Shown here: positions 9,291 to 18,227 of the stretch, in pieces
How positions within the stretch are numbered: position 1 is the stretch's first letter
Layout: each line of letters starts with the position of its first letter
Assembly (NCBI GenBank): GCA_963702495.1
Contig: CAVPDA010000015.1
Span: 1 to 64,000, forward strand
Reading direction: 5' to 3'
From: CAVPDA01 sp963702495
GTDB taxonomy: Bacteria; Pseudomonadota; Gammaproteobacteria; Burkholderiales; Rhodocyclaceae
Length of the DNA: 64,000 nt
Notes under the pieces: generated by a model
The model's input: the letters and a program-made list of their open reading frames with translations, nothing else
Told to the model about the DNA's origin: nothing
Database searches by the model: none
Translations under genes and position numbers: made by a program

Positions 9291-9793
9291 GCTTCTTGGC
9301 TGACGCCGCTCTGGCGGTCGGCGCCGCTCACACTGCCCGGACCCCCCGCGTTTGTCGGCGCGCGGCTGCGCTGCCACCGCTTCCTGCGACAGCAGGAACG
9401 GATCACGGGAGCCCAGGTACTTCCCTGCTCTCCCAGTGCGCCGAACTGCATCTTGTTGAAATCTGCTCGACACTTGCCCGCGGCCAACTGCGGAATTGTA
9501 CAAGGCGCAGGTGAACCTCCCGCCGGATTCGCGGCATGCGCTATGCGCATGGGGAATCCGTGTCCGGCATGGGCCCAATATCGTGGATTAGCCCCCGATG
9601 TTGGGCCACTCCTTCCCGGTTGTCGGGTTCCGCGCCACGATGGGCCGGGCCCCGATCCGCCCCCCGGGAGCCGGCTGGCTCTTTGGCGTCACACTTTCGG
9701 TTCGGGGCACGATTCCTTGCTGGGTGGTATGGCTGATGCTTGTTCGTGCAAGCGGCCAAGCAAGGGCCGCCCTGACGACCATAGGAGGGGACA

Positions 9794-10204
9794 ATGTCAG
9801 CCAGCAAGGTACTCGTCGTCACGAACGACGACGTTTTCGGTGAAACCGTACGCGATTTCGTCAAGGGCATTGTGGAGGTCAAGACCGTTAGTACGAGGGG
9901 AGAGGCACTTGATTGCGCGACTCGATCGTGTCCCGATCTAGTACTGCTCGATCACGATTCGGCGGATCTGGATTGCCTGGAAATCCTCGCTATCACCCGG
10001 GCACTGCGGTGCCGCTTCGAATGCGTGCTGGCGACGAGCCGTCCATCGGAGAGCCTGTCCCTCGAGGCGGCGGCAAAAGGCGTCACCCACCTATTGGTCA
10101 AACCGTTCGGCGCAGCCGACCTCGAAGCACTCATCGGCATCAGCACTGGCGTGCATGTGCAGCTGCGTTCGCGTCCGAGCGCTGCCGCGATGACGGCGGC
10201 CTGA
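9794..10204 (+). CDS. Orphan receiver-domain (CheY-like) protein
   Basis: A 136-residue stand-alone response-regulator receiver domain. The acidic pair sits in VVTNDD near residues 11-12, the phospho-acceptor Asp in LVLLDHDS near residue 53, and the conserved Lys in LLVKPFG near residue 102. There is no output domain, only a short Ala/Ser/Arg-rich tail. A strong ribosome site (GGAGGGG) precedes ATG 9794. No histidine kinase or regulated partner is in the window, so its signalling partner is unknown. Confidence 0.82.
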   Translation: MSASKVLVVTNDDVFGETVRDFVKGIVEVKTVSTRGEALDCATRSCPDLVLLDHDSADLDCLEILAITRALRCRFECVLATSRPSESLSLEAAAKGVTHLLVKPFGAADLEALIGISTGVHVQLRSRPSAAAMTAA

Positions 10205-10314
10205 ACACGCCCCGAGGGGTCCTCCGCGCCGCGGGCGCGGCCTGCCGAGCGCGATGCGCCGCTGCCCCATCGGCCTGAGGCCGGAGGGGCGGTGCGGTAT
10301 CCTCTGCCAAGAGA

Positions 10315-10346
10315 AGACCTCTGGCCTTGCGGGAGGCCAGAGGTCT
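10315..10346. terminator. Perfect 13-bp hairpin downstream of the receiver gene
   Basis: AGACCTCTGGCCT pairs perfectly with AGGCCAGAGGTCT around the loop TGCGGG. No T-run follows on either strand, so it may be a weak terminator, an RNA-stabilising hairpin or a protein site rather than a standard terminator. Confidence 0.45.
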
Positions 10347-11061
10347 CGTCCGGCGGGGGGAGGGCGTTTTGTCCGGACAGTAGGCGGCGACTCGACGCAA
10401 ACACGACGATGCGGCCGCGACATCCATCATTTTGAGCGCCGCGGGAGCCGGGCGTGGTCCAACGCAACGTCATTTCGGCGGCGCACCATCGAGCATGAGA
10501 TGGTCGCGAGACCCCCCTCCGGCAAGCAAAGCCGCAGCGCTTTCAACCTCCGCGCCAGAACGGCCTCGTCGGGCGCCACGCGCGACCGCGGGAACTTGCG
10601 CCGATCCGTAACTGCACGATACTTTATGCGCAGCGGCACGCCCGGGCGTAAGAGACCGGCATGATGTCCTCGATATCGACGCGCGCGCCGCTTGGCAAGC
10701 CGCCTGTCCTGTTCAACGCAGGACGATGCCCTGCAGCAGGACGAGGCGTGCCACCACTTCGGCGACGTGCCGGACGACGGCCTGAATCTGTGCGCAGAGC
10801 GCGGCGCCAAAGGGGAGCGCCGCGTCGCGACGGGCGAACAGGTGGACGAGATCATCCGCCTCGCCAAGGTGCGGAAGTGGCGTTGGCCATCGTCGTCATG
10901 AATCGCTGCTTTCGCCATGGTGGACGGGCTCGCTGGGCGCCTCGCCGATCGAAGTGGGGCCGCGCAGCGTGCTGATCGCGACGGTGCTGGCGAAGATGGA
11001 GGTGGCACCCGCGCCGGTGCGCAAGCCGTAGCGCCCGGCGCCCCCCGGCTGGTTGCGTCGG
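10347..11061. other. Gene-free stretch
   Basis: About 700 GC-rich bases between the receiver gene and mch. Several frames are open only because of high GC. None has a recognisable domain, good ribosome site or consistent codon pattern. It also contains the region downstream of the leftward mch operon, but I see no convincing terminator there. Confidence 0.4.
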
Positions 11062-12123
11062 CTAGGCTGTGCGCCGCGGCATCAGTACCGTGTAGTCGAA
11101 GTCCAGCACGACCGCGGGATCGAACCTGCCCGCGCCGTCGTTGAACGGAAAGTCGGCGCAGGCGCGATCCTTGGTCGCCACCGTGCGCACCCGCAGCGCG
11201 CCGAGATCGTTGCGCCCCGGCAGCGCGATCTTGCTCAGCACTTCAGACCATGCGTAGACGGTATCGCCGGCGAAGGTCGGAGCGAGGTGGCGGCCGCCGT
11301 TGATGGCAGCGATCTTGAAGGCGTTGGCCAAGCCGTTGAAAGACAGGGAGCGCGCCAAGCTGATGATGTGACCGCCGTAGATGATCCGGCGACCGAAGCG
11401 GCCGTCCTTCTCGGCGTGCTGGTTGAAATGCACCTTGGCCGTGTTCTGGTAGAGGCGGGTGGCCGTCATGTGCTCGGCCTCCTCGATGGTCATGGCGTCC
11501 ACGTGATCGATCTTCTCGCCCGCCTCGTAGTCGTCCCAGAGGTGCGGGCTGCCGGCGAGTCCGGCGTCATAGCGTTCGAAGTGCAAGTTCTCGGGCACGA
11601 GCAGATCGGCGGCGTCCACCGCGTCGGGCAAGACCGGTACCGTGGGCTCGGGCGCAGGGGCGGCGAAGTCCTTCTTGCGCACCATCACCCAGCGGCAGTA
11701 GTCCAGCACCATCTCCTCGCGCTGATTGACGCCGACCGAGCGCACGTAGACGACGCCGGTCTTGCCGTCCTTGTTCTGCTTCAGCCCGATGACCGTCGAG
11801 GTCGACGTCACGGTGTCGCCGGGGTAGAGCGGGACGCCGAAGCGCCCGGCGGCGTAGCCCAGGTTGGCGATTGCGTTGAGCGAGACGTCCGGCACCGTCT
11901 TGCCGAACACGAGGTGGAACGCCAGCAGGTCGTCAAGCGGCGCGCGTGGCAGCCCGATCGATGCGGCGAACACCGCGGAGGAGTTGACCGCGAAGCGCGT
12001 GCCGTAGAGCGCCGTGTACAGCGCCACGTCGCCCTCGGTGACGGTGCGCGGCGTGGCGTGCACGATGCGCTGGGCGATGCGGAAGTCCTCGAAAAAATTG
12101 CCGGGCCGGGTCTTGTCACTCAT
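11062..12123 (-). CDS. mch: Mesaconyl-C1-CoA hydratase (beta-methylmalyl-CoA dehydratase)
   Basis: A 353-residue double hot-dog MaoC-type hydratase that interconverts erythro-beta-methylmalyl-CoA and mesaconyl-C1-CoA. The N-terminus GNFFEDFRIAQRIVHATPRTVTEGD-like signature (read here in pieces: FFEDFRIAQ, TVTEGDVALYTALYG) and the later VYVRSVGVNQR and WVMVRKKDF match Mch of the ethylmalonyl-CoA and 3-hydroxypropionate pathways. The second hot-dog has FNQHAEKDGRFGRRIIYGGH. Length equals the family norm. It is the last gene of the leftward group smtB-smtA-mcl-mch, 37 bases after mcl. In this setting it acts after the Mcl condensation of glyoxylate with propionyl-CoA. Confidence 0.9.
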   Translation of the reverse strand: MSDKTRPGNFFEDFRIAQRIVHATPRTVTEGDVALYTALYGTRFAVNSSAVFAASIGLPRAPLDDLLAFHLVFGKTVPDVSLNAIANLGYAAGRFGVPLYPGDTVTSTSTVIGLKQNKDGKTGVVYVRSVGVNQREEMVLDYCRWVMVRKKDFAAPAPEPTVPVLPDAVDAADLLVPENLHFERYDAGLAGSPHLWDDYEAGEKIDHVDAMTIEEAEHMTATRLYQNTAKVHFNQHAEKDGRFGRRIIYGGHIISLARSLSFNGLANAFKIAAINGGRHLAPTFAGDTVYAWSEVLSKIALPGRNDLGALRVRTVATKDRACADFPFNDGAGRFDPAVVLDFDYTVLMPRRTA

Positions 12124-12160
12124 CGTCGTACTCGCTCGCTGCGGTTCGCTGCGACCGTTC

Positions 12161-13204
12161 TCAAAAGCCGTACGCCGTGGCCAGATCGGCGTCGCGCCGG
12201 GCCACCAGCCTGGCCAGGTCGACGATTACCTTGGCCTGCTTCCACGTGGCGTCGTCCTGCATCTTGCCGTCGATCATGACGGCGCCCGTGCCGTCTGGCA
12301 TGGCCTCGAGAATGCGCTTGGCGAACAGCACCTCCTTCACGTCGGGGCTGAACACCTTCTTGGCGATGTCGATCTGGCTGGGATGCAGCGTCCACGCCCC
12401 CGAGCAGCCCAGGAGGAAAGCGTTGCGGAATTGCGACTCGCACGCCGCTGGGTCGGAGAAGTCGCCGAACGGTCCGTAGAACGCGCGCAGGCCCGATGAG
12501 AGGCAAGCGTCGACCATGCGCGAGATCGTGTAGTGCCACAGATCCTGCTGGAAGAAGGCGCGCTCGCTCTTGCCTTCCACCGCGTCGGCGAGTACGCCGT
12601 AGGACGGGTGGCCGCCGCCGACGCGCGTGGTCTTCATGCCGCGCGAGGCGGCGAGGTCGGCCGGACCCAGGCTCATGCCGTGCATGCGCGGGCTGGCGCA
12701 GGCGATGTCATCGACGTTCTTCACTCCCTGCGCCGTCTCCAGCAGGGCGTGGATGAGGATCGGCTTGGTCACGCCGTGCCTGGCTTCGAGCTGGGCGAGG
12801 ATCTGGTCGACGTAGTGGATGTCCCACGGCCCCTCGACCTTGGGCACTATGATCACATCGAGCTTGTTGCCGACGGCGGCGACGATCTGGATCAGGTCGT
12901 CCAGCACCCAGGGGCTGTTCAAAGCGTTGATGCGGGTCCACAGGGCGGTGCCGCCGAAGTCGGTGCTCTTCGCCACCTCGATGAAACCGGCGCGCGCCGC
13001 CTCCTTGGCGTCGAGGGGGATCGCGTCCTCCAGATTGCCGCAGAGGACGTCCAACTGCTTGGCGAGCTCGGGAATCTTGGCGCGCACCTTGTCCAGATGC
13101 GGCGGAAAGAAGTGGATCATCCGCTCCGGACGCACCGGCAGCTCGCGCAGCGGGTTGGGGGCGCCGATCGCCAGCGGCTTGTAGAAGTTGGCGGGCAGTT
13201 TCAT
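12161..13204 (-). CDS. mcl: (S)-malyl-CoA / beta-methylmalyl-CoA / citramalyl-CoA lyase
   Basis: A 347-residue HpcH/HpaI-CitE family lyase, the same length as the trifunctional Chloroflexus enzyme. The expected metal ligands are present as E156 (IHALLETAQG) and D183 (SLGPADLAASRG); NLEDAIPLDAK and LHPSQI are other family hallmarks. It can cleave malyl-CoA to acetyl-CoA and glyoxylate, condense glyoxylate with propionyl-CoA, and cleave citramalyl-CoA to acetyl-CoA and pyruvate. Start ATG 13204 has AAGGAG seven bases upstream. The presence of mct and meh nearby favours the trifunctional role over the two-function version of the ethylmalonyl-CoA pathway. Confidence 0.9.
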   Translation of the reverse strand: MKLPANFYKPLAIGAPNPLRELPVRPERMIHFFPPHLDKVRAKIPELAKQLDVLCGNLEDAIPLDAKEAARAGFIEVAKSTDFGGTALWTRINALNSPWVLDDLIQIVAAVGNKLDVIIVPKVEGPWDIHYVDQILAQLEARHGVTKPILIHALLETAQGVKNVDDIACASPRMHGMSLGPADLAASRGMKTTRVGGGHPSYGVLADAVEGKSERAFFQQDLWHYTISRMVDACLSSGLRAFYGPFGDFSDPAACESQFRNAFLLGCSGAWTLHPSQIDIAKKVFSPDVKEVLFAKRILEAMPDGTGAVMIDGKMQDDATWKQAKVIVDLARLVARRDADLATAYGF

Positions 13205-13288
13205 GATCTTGCTCCTTGATTGGGTGGTGTGCCGGGGCGGCGGAGCCGAGAGACTGCGCCACCCACTCCGTGCAGCAGGGACATCCGG

Positions 13289-14506
13289 TCAGATGACGCG
13301 CTGGTTTCGCAGCTCGCCGATCTCCGCATCGCTCAGGCCGAGCATGTCCCTGAGGATCTCGTCGGTATGCTCGCCCAGCCGCGGGCCGAGATGCTCGATG
13401 CGTCCCGGCGTCTTGGACAGCCGCGGCACGACGTTGGGCACCATGATCGTGTCGCCCGATTCCTCGTCGTCGATCGCAACCATGTTGCGGCGGGCGTGGA
13501 ATTGGCGGTCGCCGAAGATGTCCGCGATGTTGTTCAGCGGTCCCGCGGGCGCCCGGCTGGCGAAGCATTTCTCCAGCACCTGCTCGCGCGGCAGCGAGCC
13601 GCACCAGTCGCGCACGATCTCGTTCACGTCGTGGCGGTTGTCCAGCCGCGTCTTCTGCTCGCCGTACAGGCTCGAAGATGCGAGCTCCGGTCGGCCCATC
13701 GCGTCGGCCAGGCGCGCGAACAGCTTGTCCGTGGTGCAGGCGATCGCCACCCACTTGCCGTCCTTGGTCGGAAAGTGGCCGTAGGGGCAGGCGCTCTCGA
13801 TGTGCGGACCATGGCGCTCGCGCACCGTGCCGTACATGGCGTAGGCGGGCGCCAACTCGTCGGTGCAGCGGAACACCGACTCGTACAGTGCGACGTCGAT
13901 GTACTGGCCGCGCCCAGTCTTGTCACGATAGCGCAATGCCATCAGCACGCCGATGCAGCCGTAGAGGCCCGACAGGTAGTCGCCCAGCGTGGTCGAGCCG
14001 GGCGTCACCGGCGTGCCCTTCGGCATGCCGGCGAGGTACGACAGTCCGCCCACCGCGTGAGCGATGCGGGCGAAGCCGGGACGGTCCTTGTAGGGCCCGG
14101 TCTGGCCATAGCCGGTGACGCGCAGCATGATGAGGCCGGGGTTGATCCCGCTCAGCACGTCCCAGCCGAGGCCCCACTTCTCCAGCGTGCCGGGGCGGAA
14201 GTTCTCGCACAGGATGTCGGCCTGCTCGATCAGGCGCTTGAACAGCGCCACGCCCTCGCGGCGGTGCAGGTCGATGGTGACCGACTTCTTGTTGCGCGCT
14301 TCGCTCATCCACGTCAGCGTGTCGCCGCAGTGGGTCGCGGTGCCGAAGCGCCTGCAGGCATCGCCGCCCACCGGATGCTCGACCTTCAGAACTTCGGCGC
14401 CGAACTCGCTCAGGATGGCGGCGCAGTAGGGCGCGGCAATGACGGTGGCGACATCGATGACGCGCACACCGGAGAGTGGCAACGGCACTTCGCAAGCCTC
14501 GCTCAT
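13289..14506 (-). CDS. smtA: Succinyl-CoA:(S)-malate CoA-transferase subunit, SmtA-like
   Basis: A 405-residue class III (CaiB/BaiF) CoA-transferase. The N-terminal Rossmann part has GVRVIDVATVIAAP, the core has ARNKKSVTIDL and ENFRPGTLEKWGLG, and the catalytic Asp is D176 in TTLGDYLSG. It is paired with a second homologous transferase 19 bases upstream; the Chloroflexus enzyme is an SmtA-SmtB heteromer. It would move CoA from succinyl-CoA to malate, making malyl-CoA for Mcl. Which of the two genes is A and which is B is my assignment and could be reversed. Class III transferases are hard to assign by sequence alone; the neighbours carry the argument. Confidence 0.78.
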   Translation of the reverse strand: MSEACEVPLPLSGVRVIDVATVIAAPYCAAILSEFGAEVLKVEHPVGGDACRRFGTATHCGDTLTWMSEARNKKSVTIDLHRREGVALFKRLIEQADILCENFRPGTLEKWGLGWDVLSGINPGLIMLRVTGYGQTGPYKDRPGFARIAHAVGGLSYLAGMPKGTPVTPGSTTLGDYLSGLYGCIGVLMALRYRDKTGRGQYIDVALYESVFRCTDELAPAYAMYGTVRERHGPHIESACPYGHFPTKDGKWVAIACTTDKLFARLADAMGRPELASSSLYGEQKTRLDNRHDVNEIVRDWCGSLPREQVLEKCFASRAPAGPLNNIADIFGDRQFHARRNMVAIDDEESGDTIMVPNVVPRLSKTPGRIEHLGPRLGEHTDEILRDMLGLSDAEIGELRNQRVI

Positions 14507-14525
14507 GTGTCCACCGATCCGCTTT

Positions 14526-15764
14526 TCAGATGATCTTCTGCTGGCGCAGTTCGGCGATCTCGGCTGCCGTCAGCTCCAGCAGCTCGCGCATCACCTCGTA
14601 GGTCGCATTGCCCAGCGGCGGCCCGAGATTGGTGATGCGCCCCGGGGTCTCCGAGAGCTTGGGAATGACGCCCGGGAGCACGACCTTGCCCAGTCCGTCC
14701 TCCTCCAGCTCGGCGAGGTTGCCGCGCGCCCGGTAGTGCTCGTCCTCGAAGATGTCGGCGATGCTGTTGAGCTTGCCGATCGGCACCTCGCAGCGGATGC
14801 ACTTGTCCATCACCTCGTCGCGCGTGAGCGAGCCGACCCATTCGCAGACGATGCGATTGACCTCGGCGCGCGCCGCCAGGCGCTTGCCTTGTTCGCCGTA
14901 CAGCCCGCTGGAGGACAGCTCGGTGCGCTCCATGGCCTCGCTCAGGCGCTCGAACATCTTGTCCGTGGTACAGGCGATCGCTACCCACTTCTCGTCCTTG
15001 GTGCGGAAGTGCCCGTGGGGCACGGCGATCACCGTGCCCGAGCCCTCGCGCTCGCGCACCTTGCCGAACAGTGCATAGGCCGCGGCCATCTCGTCCATCT
15101 GGCGGAACACCGCCTCGTAGATGCCGATGTCGATGACCTGGCCTTCGCCGGTCTTCTCCTTGTGGCGCAGCGCCAGCATCACGCCGATGGCGCCGTAGAG
15201 ACTCGACATGTAGTCGCCCAGCGGCGCCGTGCCCGGAACGACCGGCGTCTCGCCGGGAAAGCCTGCGAGGTAGGACAATCCGCCCACGGCGTGGGCGATG
15301 TGGGCGAAGCCGGAGCGGCGCCGATACGGGCCGGTCTGGCCGTAGCCGGAGACGCGCAGCATCACCAGCCCGGGGTTGGCCGCGCTCAACTGCTTCCAGC
15401 CCAGACCCCATTCCTCCATCACGCCGGGGCGGAAGTTCTCCACCAGCACGTCGGATTTCGCCACCAGGCGAATGAACAGCTCGACACCCTTGGGCTTGCG
15501 CAGGTCGATGGTGACCGACTTCTTGTTGCGCGCCTCGGACAGCCAGGCCAGGGTGGCATCGTGGCGTTTGGTGGCGGTGCCGAAGCGGCGCATGGGATCG
15601 CCGGCGACCGGGTGTTCGACCTTGAGCACTTCGGCGCCGAACTCGCCCATGATCGATGCGGCATAGGGTCCGGCGAGGAAGGTCCCGACGTCGATCAGGC
15701 GCACGCCGGTCATGGGCAGGATGTTTTTCGCGGCCTCCCCTGGCCCGCCTGTTTCGGTTTGCAC
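14526..15764 (-). CDS. smtB: Succinyl-CoA:(S)-malate CoA-transferase subunit, SmtB-like
   Basis: A 412-residue class III CoA-transferase, clearly a paralogue of the next gene (shared ARNKKSVTIDL, ENFRPG, GYGQTGPY, VAIACTTDK). The catalytic Asp is D184 in PLGDYMSSLYG. It is the first gene of the leftward operon, starting at GTG 15764 with GGAGA eight bases upstream. The intergenic space to the rightward mct (about 290 bp) should hold both promoters. It is likely to form a heteromer with the SmtA-like protein. Confidence 0.78.
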   Translation of the reverse strand: MQTETGGPGEAAKNILPMTGVRLIDVGTFLAGPYAASIMGEFGAEVLKVEHPVAGDPMRRFGTATKRHDATLAWLSEARNKKSVTIDLRKPKGVELFIRLVAKSDVLVENFRPGVMEEWGLGWKQLSAANPGLVMLRVSGYGQTGPYRRRSGFAHIAHAVGGLSYLAGFPGETPVVPGTAPLGDYMSSLYGAIGVMLALRHKEKTGEGQVIDIGIYEAVFRQMDEMAAAYALFGKVREREGSGTVIAVPHGHFRTKDEKWVAIACTTDKMFERLSEAMERTELSSSGLYGEQGKRLAARAEVNRIVCEWVGSLTRDEVMDKCIRCEVPIGKLNSIADIFEDEHYRARGNLAELEEDGLGKVVLPGVIPKLSETPGRITNLGPPLGNATYEVMRELLELTAAEIAELRQQKII

Positions 15765-15888
15765 TCGACGCGTCTCCGTGTTTCGCGTTGGCTGCGTTTC
15801 CCCTGGGCGTGGCGGGGAGAAGCCTGTGTCCGCCGTTCTTGCGCTGTGAGTTGCTTGACCGGAGCAGGGCGCAGCGTCGGCGTGACTC

Positions 15889-15894
15889 TATAAT
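15889..15894 (+). promoter_or_regulatory. Possible -10 element for mct-meh
   Basis: A perfect TATAAT in the divergent intergenic region, about 160 bases before mct. No good -35 hexamer lies 16-18 bases upstream (TTGACC at 15855 is too far), so an activator may be needed or this is chance. Confidence 0.35.
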
Positions 15895-16055
15895 TCACTC
15901 TATCAGGATTCCCGCCCCCGATCCATGCTTGCTAGGCAGGGGCGTTTGAGCGCCTGTTGCCGCGACAACCTCAATGCCGGCAGGGGCAATGTGCTTGCGG
16001 GTGTCGGGCCGAGTTGGGTGCGCCGACTGAGTCTTCGTTTATCGGGGAGGTGAGT

Positions 16056-17291
16056 TTGAACAAGATTCTTGCCGGATTGCGTATCGTCGAGGGCGCCGCA
16101 TTCGTCGCCGCGCCCCTGTGCGGGATGAGCTTGGCACAGCAGGGTGCCGACGTGATCCGCTTCGATCCGATCGAAGGCGGTCTGGATGCGCGGCGCTGGC
16201 CGGTCACGCGCGAGGGCCGCAGTCTCTATTGGGCTGGGCTGAACAAGGGCAAGCGCTCGATTGCGGTGAACACGCGCAGCCCCGAGGGCCAGGAGCTGAT
16301 CTGCGGCCTGATCACCGCGCCGGGCGAAGGCAACGGTATCTACCTCACCAACTTTCCGACCTCGGGCTGGCTCGGCTACGAGACGTTGTGCAAGCGCCGC
16401 CACGATCTCATCATGATGAACGTGACCGGCAATCCCGACGGCAGCTCGGCGGTGGATTACACGCTCAATTGCGCAGTCGGGTTTCCCTTCGTCACCGGTC
16501 CCGAGCACGGTGGCCAGCCGGTGAACCCGGTGAATCACGTGCTGCCGGCGTGGGACGCCATCACCGGCGTGACGGCGGCAATGGGCATCCTGGCGGCGGA
16601 GCGCCACCGCCGCCTCACCGGCCAGGGTCAATACATCAAGCTGCCGCTGGCCGACGTTGCGTTCGCCATGATGGGCAACCTGGGCTACGTCGCGGAAGTC
16701 CAGGTCAACGACGAGGATCGCCGTTCCTGCGGCAACTATCTCTACGGCGCCTACGGCTGCGAGTTCGAAACCCGGGATGCGCGCTACGTCTATGTCGTCG
16801 CCATCACCAAGCGGCAGTGGCAGGAGCTGTGCGAGACCACGGGACTGGGCGAGAAGCTGGTGACAATCGAGCAGCTGCTGGGCGTGAATCTGGCCAAGGA
16901 AGGTGACCGCTTCAAGGCGCGCGAGACGATTTCCGCGGTGCTGCGACCGTGGTTCCGCTGTCGCAGCCTGGCCGAGGTGCACAAGACCTTTGAGGGGACG
17001 GGGGTGTGTTGGGGGCCGTACCAGACCTTTCGCCAGATGGTCGAACAGGATGCGCGCTGCTCGGTGCAGAACCCGCTGTTCTCACACATCGAGCAGCCGG
17101 GCATCGGCAGCTTCCTGGTGCCCGGCTCGCCCCTGCAATTCTCCGCCGCGGCGCGCGTGGCGCCGCGGCGGGCGCCGCTGCTGGGCGAGGATACTGACCA
17201 GGTGCTGAGCGAGGTGCTCGGGCTGTCCGACGGGCAGATCGGCAAGCTGCGCGAGCAGAAGGTGGTCGCCGGACCGGTGGACTTGCGCTGA
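16056..17291 (+). CDS. mct: Mesaconyl-CoA C1-C4 CoA transferase
   Basis: A class III CoA-transferase of 411 residues that moves CoA within mesaconyl-CoA from C1 to C4. The beginning LAGLRIVEGAAFVAAPLCGM and the blocks IRFDPIEGGLD, WAGLNKGKRSIAV and NHVLPAWDAITG closely follow Mct of Chloroflexus; the catalytic Asp is D167 in the last block. The open frame extends further upstream, but I place the start at TTG 16056 because GGGGAGG sits six bases before it and homologues begin there. Meh follows after nine bases. Mct is specific to the second (glyoxylate) half of the 3-hydroxypropionate bi-cycle, so it is the most telling gene of the cluster. Confidence 0.88.
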   Translation: MNKILAGLRIVEGAAFVAAPLCGMSLAQQGADVIRFDPIEGGLDARRWPVTREGRSLYWAGLNKGKRSIAVNTRSPEGQELICGLITAPGEGNGIYLTNFPTSGWLGYETLCKRRHDLIMMNVTGNPDGSSAVDYTLNCAVGFPFVTGPEHGGQPVNPVNHVLPAWDAITGVTAAMGILAAERHRRLTGQGQYIKLPLADVAFAMMGNLGYVAEVQVNDEDRRSCGNYLYGAYGCEFETRDARYVYVVAITKRQWQELCETTGLGEKLVTIEQLLGVNLAKEGDRFKARETISAVLRPWFRCRSLAEVHKTFEGTGVCWGPYQTFRQMVEQDARCSVQNPLFSHIEQPGIGSFLVPGSPLQFSAAARVAPRRAPLLGEDTDQVLSEVLGLSDGQIGKLREQKVVAGPVDLR

Positions 17292-17300
17292 GGCCCGCCG

Positions 17301-18152
17301 ATGACCACAGACTACACGGATTGGATTGGCGCAACCGACACGGCGGAGGACACGATCGGCTTGGCGCCCGCGCTCGCCGCGGCCGCCACCTTCGACGATA
17401 CGACGACGGTTTTCGCCGCAGGCGCACCGCTGCCGCCGCTTTGGCACTGGTTCTATTTCCTGCCACGGGCGCCGCAGTCGCGCCTGGGTGCGGATGGGCA
17501 CCCGCAGCGCGGCGGCTTCATGCCGCCGATCGATCTGCCGCGGCGCATGTTCGCCGGCGCGCGCCTGCGCTTCCTGCAGTCGCTGCTCATCGGCAAGCCG
17601 GCCGTGCGCAGCGCGGTGATTCGCGACGTGTCGCAGAAGGAGGGCAAGAGCGGCAAGCTGGCCTTCGTCACCGTCGCCTACACCATCGCGCAGGACGGTC
17701 GGGTGTGCATCGAAGAGGAGCAGGACATCGTTTACCGCGAGCCGGGCGCGCCCGTGCCGGCGCCGCAGCCGCGCCCGTGGCCGCAGGCGCCGGCGGGGTC
17801 ATGGACACGCATCGTGACGCCCGACCCGACGTTGCTGTTCCGCTTTTCCGCGCTTACCTTCAACGCCCACCGCATCCACTACGACCGCAACTACGCCACC
17901 GGCGTGGAAGGCTATCCGGGACTGGTGGTGCATGGGCCGCTGACCGCGATGCTGCTCATTGAGCTGGCGCGCGCCAACGCTCAGCGTGGAGTGACCGGCT
18001 TTTCGTTCCGCGGCCAGGCACCGTTGTTCGATCTCGCGCCGTTCCGATTGGTCGGAACGCCGACGACCGACGACAAGGTGCAACTGGAAGCCCAAGGACC
18101 CGACGGCAAGACGAGCCTGACTGCGACTGCCGAATTGGGGGAGGGGGCGTAG
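17301..18152 (+). CDS. meh: Mesaconyl-C4-CoA hydratase
   Basis: A 283-residue MaoC/hot-dog hydratase that adds water to mesaconyl-C4-CoA to give (S)-citramalyl-CoA. The blocks LWHWFYFLP, LGADGHPQRGGFMPPIDLPRRMFAGARL and, in the C-terminal half, FSALTFNAHRIHYDRNYA and GYPGLVVHGPL are family hallmarks; the last two carry the catalytic Asp/His region. Length is close to the Chloroflexus enzyme. It is the second gene of the rightward pair, and its product feeds Mcl for the final cleavage to acetyl-CoA and pyruvate. Confidence 0.88.
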   Translation: MTTDYTDWIGATDTAEDTIGLAPALAAAATFDDTTTVFAAGAPLPPLWHWFYFLPRAPQSRLGADGHPQRGGFMPPIDLPRRMFAGARLRFLQSLLIGKPAVRSAVIRDVSQKEGKSGKLAFVTVAYTIAQDGRVCIEEEQDIVYREPGAPVPAPQPRPWPQAPAGSWTRIVTPDPTLLFRFSALTFNAHRIHYDRNYATGVEGYPGLVVHGPLTAMLLIELARANAQRGVTGFSFRGQAPLFDLAPFRLVGTPTTDDKVQLEAQGPDGKTSLTATAELGEGA

Positions 18153-18227
18153 CCGGCGCAGGGTACGGTGAGCCATGAGCGAACCGCATCGACGCGGCGG
18201 CGGGGCTCGCGATGGCGGGCAGCGGGG

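Noticed and set aside
7986..9578. A 530-codon minus-strand frame over the relic zone
   Set aside because: Only its last part has TniQ-like sequence and that part continues in other frames; the rest is Arg/Pro/Ala-rich noise.
13220..15893. Two long plus-strand frames opposite smtA and smtB
   Set aside because: Antisense of two transferase genes with intact catalytic motifs; near-identical His/Ala/Val composition in both shows they mirror the paralogues.
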